From Streptomyces sp. Act143 (GTDB taxonomy: Bacteria; Actinomycetota; Actinomycetes; Streptomycetales; Streptomycetaceae): a DNA stretch of 64,000 nt. Positions 34,659-42,492 of this stretch are shown in pieces (the stretch's first letter is position 1; the number at the start of each line of letters is the position of its first letter). The stretch lies in assembly GCF_003143935.1 (NCBI RefSeq), contig NZ_QFRX01000001.1, positions 3,969,946 through 4,033,945 of the forward strand. Direction: 5' to 3'. The notes under the pieces were generated by a model. It was given only the letters and a program-made list of their open reading frames with translations, was not told the DNA's origin and searched no databases. Made by a program: the position numbers and the translations under genes.

Positions 34659-35906
34659 ATGACACAGACACAGCCGCCGCAGGAGAAGCCGGCTCCCCAG
34701 GAGAACTCGCCGCCGCCCCGCGACTCCCCCGGCCCCTCGATGGGGCGCCTTGTCGGGGTGGACCTGGCCCGCGCGCTGGCGGTGTTCGGTATGTACGTCG
34801 TGCACATCGGCCCCCCGCTGTCGGCCACGCACGGCGTCGCCAGCTGGGTGCGGTACATCGCGGACGGCCACTCGTCGGTCCTGTTCGCCACCCTCGCCGG
34901 ATTCTCGCTGATGCTGATCGCCGGGCGCCGGGAGCCCAAGACCGGCCTGGCCGGCCGGCAGGCGCGGGCGCGGATCGCGATCCGTGCCGTGGTGCTGCTG
35001 GCGCTGGGCACCGTGATGGCGATGGAGTACGGCGGGGTGATCATCCTCGGCTTCTACGGGGTCTACTTCCTGCTGGCCCTGCCGCTGGTGCGCCTGCGCG
35101 CCAGGACGCTCGCGGTCGTCGCGGCGGCGCTCGCGCTGGTCGCGCCGCAGCTGGCGTACGTCCTGAACTCGTGGGTGACCGACTCGGTCCGGCAGAGCAT
35201 CAACGCCTACGACCCGCTCCACCGGCTCAGCGAGGTGGGAGTGCTCGATCTGCTGCTCACCGGCTTCTACCCGGCGCTCACCTGGCTGCCGTTCGTGATC
35301 TCGGGCATGGCGCTGGGCCGCCTCGACCTGTCCTCCGGGACTGTCCAGCGGCGCCTGGCCGCGCTCGGTGCCGGTCTCACCGCCGCCGCGTACGGTCTTT
35401 CCTTGCTGCTGGCCGGGAAGGGCGCGTTGCGGAGCATGGCGGAGGACGGGCCGTCTTCGTCTTCCTCCGGGGGCTCGGGTTCGATGCCTCTCGGCAGCGG
35501 GTCGGCGCCCCTCGACGGGTCGTTCCCCGAGATGCCGGCGTCGTCGCTGCTGACGGCCGGGCCGCACAGCGGCACCACCTTCGACATCATCGGCAGCGTC
35601 GGCGTCGCGATCCTCGTGATCGTGGGCGCGACGGTGGCGATGGAGCGGCTGCCGCGGCTGCGCCGCCTGGCGAAGCCGGTCATCGCCGTGGGAACCATGT
35701 CCCTGACCGCCTACGTCGGCCACTTCCTCGCGCAGTCCGCGCTGTCCGTGCCCGCCGGGACCAGCACCCAGCAGTCGTGGGTGCCGCTGCTCATGTTCGT
35801 CCTAGGGGCGACGGTGTTCGCCGCGATCTGGTCCCGTTTCTTCCGGCGCGGCCCGCTGGAGTATCTGCTCAACGCGGCCACCAGGCCGGCCAAGCACATC
35901 CGGTGA
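34659..35906 (+). CDS. DUF418/DUF1624-type (heparan-alpha-glucosaminide acetyltransferase-like) membrane protein
   Basis: A 415-residue polytopic protein. After a proline/glutamine-rich cytoplasmic tail, GRLVGVDLARALAVFGMYVV with a following His (HIG) is the family's opening motif, then about ten helices including SSVLFATLAGFSLMLIAGRR and a closing AVGTMSLTAYVGHFLAQSAL, typical of the DUF418 end. A serine/glycine loop of about 50 residues (near 265-315) interrupts the middle. Relatives include HGSNAT-type acyltransferases that move acetyl groups across the membrane; the acceptor here is unknown. It is divergent from the small membrane peptide and exporter genes. Confidence 0.75.
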   Translation: MTQTQPPQEKPAPQENSPPPRDSPGPSMGRLVGVDLARALAVFGMYVVHIGPPLSATHGVASWVRYIADGHSSVLFATLAGFSLMLIAGRREPKTGLAGRQARARIAIRAVVLLALGTVMAMEYGGVIILGFYGVYFLLALPLVRLRARTLAVVAAALALVAPQLAYVLNSWVTDSVRQSINAYDPLHRLSEVGVLDLLLTGFYPALTWLPFVISGMALGRLDLSSGTVQRRLAALGAGLTAAAYGLSLLLAGKGALRSMAEDGPSSSSSGGSGSMPLGSGSAPLDGSFPEMPASSLLTAGPHSGTTFDIIGSVGVAILVIVGATVAMERLPRLRRLAKPVIAVGTMSLTAYVGHFLAQSALSVPAGTSTQQSWVPLLMFVLGATVFAAIWSRFFRRGPLEYLLNAATRPAKHIR

Positions 35907-35911
35907 GTGCC

Positions 35912-35947
35912 GGCCGGGGCAGAACGCCGCCGCGCTCTACCCCGGCC
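35912..35947. terminator. Weak bidirectional hairpin
   Basis: GGCCGGGG (35912-35919) can pair with CCCCGGCC (35940-35947) across a 20-base loop between the convergent membrane-protein and metalloprotease genes. The long loop makes this a modest call. Confidence 0.4.
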
Positions 35948-35953
35948 TGCCGC

Positions 35954-38314
35954 TCAGAAGGTGAGGCTCCAGCGGTCGAGGTAGCCGCCCTCGCTCGGTG
36001 CGATGCCGGGCGCGGCCGGGGTGTAGTCGGTGACGCGGAGCTTCCAGATGCCGTTGGCGGGCAGCGCCGAGGCGTCCACGGTGAAGGAGTCGTGGAGCTC
36101 GGTGCCGGTGTCCCACTGGAAGTCCTTGACCAGCAGCACCGTGCCGTCCGGGGCGACGAGTTCGACGACCTGGGCGCCGATGAAGGTGTGGACGATGTCC
36201 ACGGAGACCTTGAGGCCGGCGGGCGCGTTGCCGGTGCGGCCGGTGACCGTCAGGGGTGTCTCGACGCTCTGCCAGGGGGCGTAGTCGTGGCGGTCGGGGT
36301 CGACGAAGAAGTCGCCGCCGGAGGCCACCACGGTCCAGTCGAAGGTGTAACGGCGCTTCTCGGCGGCCGAGTCGGTGAAGATGACGGTGGTCCGGAAGGT
36401 GCCCGCCGTGGTGGGGGTGCCGGAGATCAGACCGGAGACGGTGTCGAGGGACAGGCCCGTGGGCAGGCCGGTGGCGGCGTAGGTGACGGCGCCGGGCCGG
36501 GTGGAGACGGCGGAGACGGTCCGGGCGACAGGCTGGCCGACGGCCGCGTCCCGGGTGTTCAGGGACGTGATGGCGATGTGCTTGACGTAGCGGGGGCCGA
36601 CGTTGACCGCGGCCCAGGCGTTCGCGACGGACTCGTAGGCGTCGCTGGTGGTTCCGAACAGGTCGGTGGCGGCCTTCAAAGTGGCGGTGCGGGCGCCGGC
36701 GTAGTCGGTGGTGCTGGTCATGTAGTGGGTCAGGGCGCGGTACCAGACGTTGGTGGCGTTGCGCAGGCCGATGCCGGAGACCGGGAGACCGTCGTAGGTG
36801 GGGCTGTCGTAGTGGACGCCGTTGATGGTCTTGTGGCCGCTGCCCTCGGAGATCAGGTAGAAGAAGTGGTTGGCGACCCCGGCCCCGAAGTGCGGGTCGA
36901 GCAGGTGTGTGCCGGGGGTCCAGTAGTCCTGTGAAGTGCCTTTCTCCGAGGCGTCCTTGGAGGGCTGGTCCAGGTAGCGCAGGGGCTTGCCGGTGCCGCG
37001 GACGTCGGCGAGCTCGCCGATGGTGTAGTCGGGGACGTCCTGGGGGTTGTTCGCGTAGAACTCGACGGCGGTGCCCATGATGTCGCTGGTGGCCTCGTTG
37101 AGGGCGCCGGACTCGCCGGTCTCCAGCAGGCCCGCGGTGGCGGAGGTGACGCCGTGGGTCATCTCGTGGGCGGCGATGTCGAGTTCGGTGAGCGGGTGCC
37201 GGTTGTCCAGGCCGTCGCCATAGGTCATGCAGAAGCAGCTGTCCAGCCAGTAGGCGTTGGCCAGGCCCGCGACATGGACGTTGGAGACGGCTCCGACGCC
37301 GTCGTCGGCTATGCCGTTGCGGCCGAAGACGTCGTGGTAGAAGTTCCAGGTCGTACGGGAGCCGTGGGCGGCGTCGACGGCGGCGGTCGCCCGGTCGTCG
37401 GCGGTGCCGTCGCCCCAGACGTCGTCGGCGTCGGTGTACAGGACGCCGAGACCGCCGTTGGTGACGTCGCGGACGCTGTTGCCGCCGCGCTGGGTGTCGA
37501 CCAATTGGTAAGTGTCGCCCACCCGTTGGGTGTCGAGCTGGACGGTGCCGCTGTACTGGCTGTTGCCGATGCCCGCGGTCACCTCGTCGTAGGCGGCGAG
37601 CCGGCTGCCGGTGGCGGCGTCGAGGACGACGTGCAGGCGACTGGGCGTGCCATCGGCCCGCGAGCCGTCGATAACGTTGTCGAAGGCCAGCCGCGGAGTG
37701 CCGGAGCCCGCCCAGACGACGCGGCGCGCGGAACCGTCGGCGGCGGCGTGGGCGAGGTGCTCCTTCCTGGCCTCGGCCAGCGCCCCGCTCCTTGCGTGGG
37801 CCGCCGTCACACCGTCCTTGACGGCGGGCACGGACAGCGGGTCGCGCAGGGAGTCGTCGATCCGGCGGCCGTGCGGGCCGTCGTGCACGACCAGGTCGCC
37901 GCCCTCGACGGGCAGTCCCTGGTAGGTGCGCGCGTAGCGGGTGTGGACCGTGCCGTCGGCGTCCTTCATGACGTCCTTGGCCACGAGGTTCTCGTGGCTC
38001 CCGGCGTGCACTGTCTTCCGGACGCCGGCGCGGACGTCGGCGGCACGGTCGAGCAGCGACTTGCGCTCGGCGGAGCCCAGAGGCACGGCCTTGGCGCCGG
38101 TTCTGGCGTGTGCGGTGACGAGCGGGGGCGCCGGGACGTGCGCGGCGTCGCGGGCGGTGCTCTCGGCGGCTGGGACAGCGGTCGCGGGCGGGGCGGTCAG
38201 GACAAGGGCGCCCAGGGTCACGGCCAGGGCCACCGCGAGGGGGCCCACGGGTCTGAGGCGCGACGCCGACCGGTCCGCGCGTGACACACGTGCGGCGTTC
38301 TGGAAGCGGGACAT
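35954..38314 (-). CDS. Secreted M4 family metallopeptidase with putative-Ig and P domains
   Basis: A 786-residue exported protease. The signal peptide runs to about residue 47 (PLAVALAVTLGALVLTAPPA). A FTP/PepSY propeptide follows (YARTYQGLPVEGGDLVVHDG). The thermolysin catalytic domain has the zinc site HEMTH (His383, Glu384, His387) and third ligand Glu407 in GALNEATSDIMG, plus the active-site His region near HFGAGVANHFFYLISEG. Then come a putative-Ig-like (He_PIG) domain with the GLPTGLSLDTVSGLISGTPT pattern and a C-terminal proprotein-convertase P domain ending GGYLDRWSLTF. The last two domains are common add-ons for substrate binding or folding. The gene is likely controlled from the 520-bp region upstream. 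Confidence 0.93.
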   Translation of the reverse strand: MSRFQNAARVSRADRSASRLRPVGPLAVALAVTLGALVLTAPPATAVPAAESTARDAAHVPAPPLVTAHARTGAKAVPLGSAERKSLLDRAADVRAGVRKTVHAGSHENLVAKDVMKDADGTVHTRYARTYQGLPVEGGDLVVHDGPHGRRIDDSLRDPLSVPAVKDGVTAAHARSGALAEARKEHLAHAAADGSARRVVWAGSGTPRLAFDNVIDGSRADGTPSRLHVVLDAATGSRLAAYDEVTAGIGNSQYSGTVQLDTQRVGDTYQLVDTQRGGNSVRDVTNGGLGVLYTDADDVWGDGTADDRATAAVDAAHGSRTTWNFYHDVFGRNGIADDGVGAVSNVHVAGLANAYWLDSCFCMTYGDGLDNRHPLTELDIAAHEMTHGVTSATAGLLETGESGALNEATSDIMGTAVEFYANNPQDVPDYTIGELADVRGTGKPLRYLDQPSKDASEKGTSQDYWTPGTHLLDPHFGAGVANHFFYLISEGSGHKTINGVHYDSPTYDGLPVSGIGLRNATNVWYRALTHYMTSTTDYAGARTATLKAATDLFGTTSDAYESVANAWAAVNVGPRYVKHIAITSLNTRDAAVGQPVARTVSAVSTRPGAVTYAATGLPTGLSLDTVSGLISGTPTTAGTFRTTVIFTDSAAEKRRYTFDWTVVASGGDFFVDPDRHDYAPWQSVETPLTVTGRTGNAPAGLKVSVDIVHTFIGAQVVELVAPDGTVLLVKDFQWDTGTELHDSFTVDASALPANGIWKLRVTDYTPAAPGIAPSEGGYLDRWSLTF

Positions 38315-38838
38315 GGGTCTCCTGGCTCGGAGGTGCAGGTGACACAGGTGCCGCGACGGTGGGGCGCCTGTGGGACGGAGAGGCGGGTGCGACGGCGGTA
38401 CGAGGCCGACGCAGCGGAAGCGACGGGATCGTTGCAGGTAACACGCGTGTTGTCAGCACTCCGGTGATCGCTGTCCGAAATCCGGCCACTCGTGCGCCCC
38501 GGGGCGTACGGCCCGGCCGGGCCGCCGACGGGCGCTTTTACGCCACGGCAACATCCGGCCACTTCAGAACTTTGGCTGCTTTTCGATGGCGCGCGCACGG
38601 GCGGCACATGTGTGCCACAGGGGCGACTGCGGAGGCATATACGCACCCGTTCCGGCCAGGACAAGACGAGGCCGGGCCGGACCAGCCCGGCCCGGCCCGG
38701 CGCACACGTAGCAACCGGAGGGGCCGACTCGGCACCTCCGGACGGTGGCATTCCGGCGCGAACCGGGCAGGCACATGTCTAAACAGGTGTTCTGCGGCTA
38801 GTTTTGTCGTCATTGACGGCCACAGTCCGAGGACCAAC
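38315..38838. promoter_or_regulatory. Divergent intergenic region with several palindromes
   Basis: This 524-bp region between the metalloprotease gene and a small unknown gene has no credible coding frame. It holds AACACGCGTGTT (38440-38451, perfect 12-bp palindrome), GGCACATGTGTGCC (38604-38617, with the CACATGTG octamer at 38606-38613) and an ACATGT at 38773. A -10-like TAGTTT at 38799-38804 lies 35 bp before the small gene. The size and palindrome density suggest layered control of protease secretion. Confidence 0.5.
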
Positions 38839-39282
38839 ATGCAGGTGCACCTGAACCCCCCGCTCGAACCCGGTAGTGCGCCCCAGCTCGCCGCCGCCAT
38901 CGTGGCGGCGGCTGCCGACATCAGTGACGCGGCGCTGGACTACAGTCCGGAGAGCATCGACGTCGTGGAAGACATCGTCGACGGCTTCCGGGCCGAGGGG
39001 GTGAGCAGCGAGGAGATGGCCGAATCACTCGTCGGCTTCGGCTGCTACCTCGGCGAGATCGTGACGCGTCACATCGGCGGCGCATGGCGGCCCACTACGG
39101 CCGCCCACCCCACGACCGCCCCCTTCATCGTCGTGCTGCCCGACGCACGGGAGTGCCATCCCATCGACTGGGTCTTCAGCCGTCTGGAGTCCGGGGCAGC
39201 TTTCAGCATCCGTGACCTGTACGCGGCGGCTGCGGTCGGCGGCGCGGACAGCGGGCTCGCGGCAGAAGAGGCACTTGAGTGA
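38839..39282 (+). CDS. Hypothetical protein
   Basis: A 147-residue soluble protein of unknown family. The first two thirds are helical and acidic (LAAAIVAAAADISDAALDYS, SIDVVEDIVDGFRAEGVSSE, YLGEIVTRHIGGAW), a pattern shared by small actinobacterial proteins of the DUF3806/DUF6278-like kind that carry YLGEVIVRHxGGxW; the remainder has a short strand region (APFIVVLPDARECHPIDWVF). ATG 38839 follows GAGGA. It precedes the LAL regulator gene by 87 bp on the same strand but need not be in one operon. Confidence 0.65.
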   Translation: MQVHLNPPLEPGSAPQLAAAIVAAAADISDAALDYSPESIDVVEDIVDGFRAEGVSSEEMAESLVGFGCYLGEIVTRHIGGAWRPTTAAHPTTAPFIVVLPDARECHPIDWVFSRLESGAAFSIRDLYAAAAVGGADSGLAAEEALE

Positions 39283-39369
39283 GGTGCCGGAGCCTTCCGG
39301 GCCTGGAACGATAGGGGTGACCAGGCACGGGGGCGCGCCTGCGGAGGGGCGGGGAGAGCAGGAGGGCAC

Positions 39370-42339
39370 GTGATCAGCGCGCACGCCGGGACAGCGGCGG
39401 CCGGCCTGACCGGGGAGGCCGACCCGGGTGACCGCGAATCGGGTGACCGCGAATCGGGTGACCGCGGCCCGGACACCGGCCCGGACGGCACCAGGTTGGT
39501 CGGTCGAGTGCGGGAGCGGGAGCTGGTGAGCGCGCTGCTGGCGGACCTGCCGGGCGACGGCATCCGGGTGCTCCACCTGAGCGGCGGGACCGGTGCGGGA
39601 AAGTCCGCGCTCCTGCGCTTCGCCGCCACGGAGGCCGCGCGGCAAGGCGTACGCGTGCTGTCGACGGGCTGGGCGCCCGGCGAAGAGGGGCTGGCCCATG
39701 CCGCGTTGCATGGCCTTCTGCGTCCCGCCCTGGCGTGGGCCGACGACCTGCCGGACCGGGAACGAGCTGTCCTGCGCGCCGCGTTCCCCGGCGGCGACGC
39801 CTTGCCGACGCCGACAGAGCTGGCCGCGGCGGCGCTCCTGCTGCTGGCCGCGTTGCCGGAGCCGGTGCTGCTGTGCGTGGACGACCTCGACCGGATCGAC
39901 GCATCCAGCCGCGACACCTTGTGCGCCCTGGCCACGATCATGGCCGACGGTTCCCGGACGGTGGCGCCGGTAGGCATGATCGTGGCTGAGCGTGCCGTCG
40001 GCGGCGGCGCCAGGTCGCTTCCGCGCGGGACGGCCGCGACGCTCGGGCCGCTGCCCGGCCCGGACGCCCGCGCACTCGTCGCCCGCGCCGGACGTGTCAC
40101 CGGGTACGGCGAGGAACAGCTCGTCCTCGCCGTGGCACAAGGCAATCCGCTCGCCCTCACCGAGCTCTCCCTGGGCGGCAGCCCGCTCGGTGACGCGGCC
40201 GGCTTCGGCATGCCGACCGCGACGCCGCGCCTGGCGGAGGCGTACGCGTACGACTGGGAGAGGCTGTCGGCAGCCGCCCGCGACGTGCTGCTCACCGCGG
40301 CGCTGAGCACGTCGCCGCGCACGCGGGACGTCCTGGCCGCGGGCGCCTGTCTGCTGGGCGGTGACGACGGCACGGCCCGCGCCGCTCTCGCGGAACTCGT
40401 GGCGCGCGGACTGGTCGTGGAGGTCGTGGAGTCGGACGACACGGATGAGGCCGACGAAAGCGCCGGGGGCGGGAACGCGGGCAACGGGAACGCGGGAGAC
40501 GCGAGCCGGAGGGGGGAAGACGCGGGGAAAGGGCGCGCAGGCGGCGGTTCGCGGGTGCGGTTCCGTGAGCCGCTGATGCGGATCGCCGTGCTGCGGCTGG
40601 CGTCGGCGGCGCGGCGTATGAGCGGGCATGCCGCGCTCGGGCGGAGCCTCGGCGGTTCCGTCCGCGCCGCCTGGCACGCGGCCCAGTGCGCGGTGGGTCC
40701 CGACGAGGAACTCGCGGGGCGGCTGGAGCGGCTGGCGGCCGGTGCGCGTACGGTCACCGGGGTGCTGGTGGCGCTCGCCGCGCTGGAGGCCGCGGCGCGT
40801 CTCTCCGCGCATCCGGAACGCCGCGGGGTGCGGCTGCTGCGGGCCGCCGAACTCGCCGGCGACCACGGTCTGACGGACCAGGCGCTGCGGCTGGTGAGCC
40901 GGATCGACCCGATCGACCTGGGGGCGTTCGGGCGGGCCCTGCTGCTGCGGGTGCACGATCTGCTGCCGGGCAGCAGCGCGGCCGGCCGGGAACGGATCGT
41001 CGCCCTGTGCGAGGCGGCGCGCGCGGTCGCCGCGCTGGATCCCGTACTCCCCCCGAAGCTCCTGCTCGCGGCGGCCCGCAGATGCCGGTGGCAGCAGGTC
41101 GGCGCGAGGGAACGCGACCTGGTCCTGAGGACGGCGGAAGAGCTGCGATCGGGGCCGCGGGACGGGTGGTACCTGGTTGTGCTGTCGCTGATCGACCCGC
41201 TGAAAGTGCCCCGGCCGCCGGTCCCGCAGCCCGTTCCCCTGCCGTCCCAGGTCGAGGGGCGGAACCTGTTCAGCCAGGTGACCACCCTCACCATCGACTT
41301 CGAACAGGCCGCGCCGCTGCACGTGGAGGTGGAGCGCGCCCTGCGCGCCGCCGGCCGGTACGGGCAGCTGCCGCTGATCCTCGTGCCGAGGACGATGTGC
41401 GAGATCTGGCTCGGCACCCAGTGGGACACGGCCCTGGCGCTGGCCGAGGAGAGCCGGATGATCGCGGAGCGGACCGCGCAGCCGGACTGGGCGGCGCGGG
41501 CCACGGGGATGCTGGCCATCGTCGCGGCGTTGCGCGGGGAGTTCGACCGGGCGTCGGAGTGCGCCACCGAGGTCGAGGAGTCCTCTCTGCGCCTCGGCCA
41601 GAACCGGCAGCTCAGCCTGGCCGTCCTGGCCCGCGCGCTCACCGCGTCCGGCACCGGCCGCTACGCGGAGGCCTACGTCCGGCTGCGCTCGCTGTTCGCC
41701 GATCCGGCGACGCCGTACGCCTTCGAGCAGTTCTGGGGGCTCGCCTTCCTCGCGGAGGCGGCGCTGCCCGCCGGGGAGCAGGCCGACGCCAGGACCGTGC
41801 TCGCCCCGTTCCCGGCACTGACGCGGGCGGGCTGCTCCCCCTTGCTGGAACGGATCGTGGCCTATGCCGACGCGGTGCTCTCCCCGGACGACGAGGCGGA
41901 GGAGCGCTTCCGGCACGCGCTGCGGCCCGGGATCGAGCGGTGGCCGCTGCTGCACGGCATGACCCAGTTCGGCCACGGGGCCCGGCTCCGGCGTCGGCGG
42001 CGCGTCACCGAGTCCCGCACGCCGCTGGCCGCGGCCGAGGCGGTCTTCCGGGAGCTGGGCGCCCCGTCACGCGCCGAACAGGCCGCCGCGGAGCTGCGGG
42101 CGACGGGCTGGGCCGCGGACGGGCAGCCCGCGGAGGACGCCGCGGACAACATCGCCCGCGTGCTGTCACCGCAGCAGCTCACCATCGCCCGCCTGGCCGC
42201 CCGCGGCCTGTCCAACCGGGCGATCGGCGAACAGTTGCGTCTGTCGCCGCGTACGGTCGCCTCGCACCTGTACCAGATCTTCCCGAAGCTCGGCGTCTCC
42301 TCCCGGGCGCAGCTCGCCGCGAGGTTCGGGGCCGACTGA
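39370..42339 (+). CDS. Large LuxR-family regulator with ATPase domain (LAL type)
   Basis: A 989-residue LAL regulator. The N-terminus carries a 15-base direct repeat coding GDRES twice. The AAA-type ATPase has Walker A GGTGAGKS near residue 76 and Walker B VLLCVDDLDRID; the middle 600 residues are TPR-like helical repeats with an insert of Gly/Asn/Asp-rich sequence (about residues 355-395); the C-terminus is a LuxR HTH (LSPQQLTIARLAARGLSNRA, IGEQLRLSPRTVASHLYQIF). GTG 39370 has CAGGAGGG upstream. Such proteins activate catabolic or biosynthetic clusters in Streptomyces. Its gene ends tail to tail with a second LAL gene, and its 3' end is duplicated downstream. Confidence 0.93.
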   Translation: MISAHAGTAAAGLTGEADPGDRESGDRESGDRGPDTGPDGTRLVGRVRERELVSALLADLPGDGIRVLHLSGGTGAGKSALLRFAATEAARQGVRVLSTGWAPGEEGLAHAALHGLLRPALAWADDLPDRERAVLRAAFPGGDALPTPTELAAAALLLLAALPEPVLLCVDDLDRIDASSRDTLCALATIMADGSRTVAPVGMIVAERAVGGGARSLPRGTAATLGPLPGPDARALVARAGRVTGYGEEQLVLAVAQGNPLALTELSLGGSPLGDAAGFGMPTATPRLAEAYAYDWERLSAAARDVLLTAALSTSPRTRDVLAAGACLLGGDDGTARAALAELVARGLVVEVVESDDTDEADESAGGGNAGNGNAGDASRRGEDAGKGRAGGGSRVRFREPLMRIAVLRLASAARRMSGHAALGRSLGGSVRAAWHAAQCAVGPDEELAGRLERLAAGARTVTGVLVALAALEAAARLSAHPERRGVRLLRAAELAGDHGLTDQALRLVSRIDPIDLGAFGRALLLRVHDLLPGSSAAGRERIVALCEAARAVAALDPVLPPKLLLAAARRCRWQQVGARERDLVLRTAEELRSGPRDGWYLVVLSLIDPLKVPRPPVPQPVPLPSQVEGRNLFSQVTTLTIDFEQAAPLHVEVERALRAAGRYGQLPLILVPRTMCEIWLGTQWDTALALAEESRMIAERTAQPDWAARATGMLAIVAALRGEFDRASECATEVEESSLRLGQNRQLSLAVLARALTASGTGRYAEAYVRLRSLFADPATPYAFEQFWGLAFLAEAALPAGEQADARTVLAPFPALTRAGCSPLLERIVAYADAVLSPDDEAEERFRHALRPGIERWPLLHGMTQFGHGARLRRRRRVTESRTPLAAAEAVFRELGAPSRAEQAAAELRATGWAADGQPAEDAADNIARVLSPQQLTIARLAARGLSNRAIGEQLRLSPRTVASHLYQIFPKLGVSSRAQLAARFGAD

Positions 42340-42492
42340 CGCGGGAGGAGTCGGCAGGTGTGCGAGGCCCACGCGGCAGACCGCGAGGTTCGGCGCCGAC
42401 CGGTGCGGGAGGACCCGGATTCCCTGCGCGGTGCGCACAGCTCGCCGCCAGGCTCGGGACCGACCGACCGACCGACCGACACGGCGCGGTTC
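42301..42492. repeat. Three-copy 64-bp repeat made from the 3' end of the LAL gene
   Basis: The last 39 coding bases plus stop region of the LAL gene recur twice downstream in register at +64 and +128 bp: the core CCGCGAGGTTCGG is at 42317, CCGCGAGGTTCGG again at 42381 and CCGCCAGGCTCGG at 42445. The second copy keeps the GCGGGAGGA tail; the third has drifted and ends in five GACC units (42458-42477). The last copy touches the stop of the opposing LAL gene. Confidence 0.75.

Noticed and set aside
32240..36934. 1564-residue plus-strand frame crossing several genes
   Set aside because: It runs through the exporter and DUF418 genes in the wrong frame and has no domain or consistent codon bias; a composition artefact.
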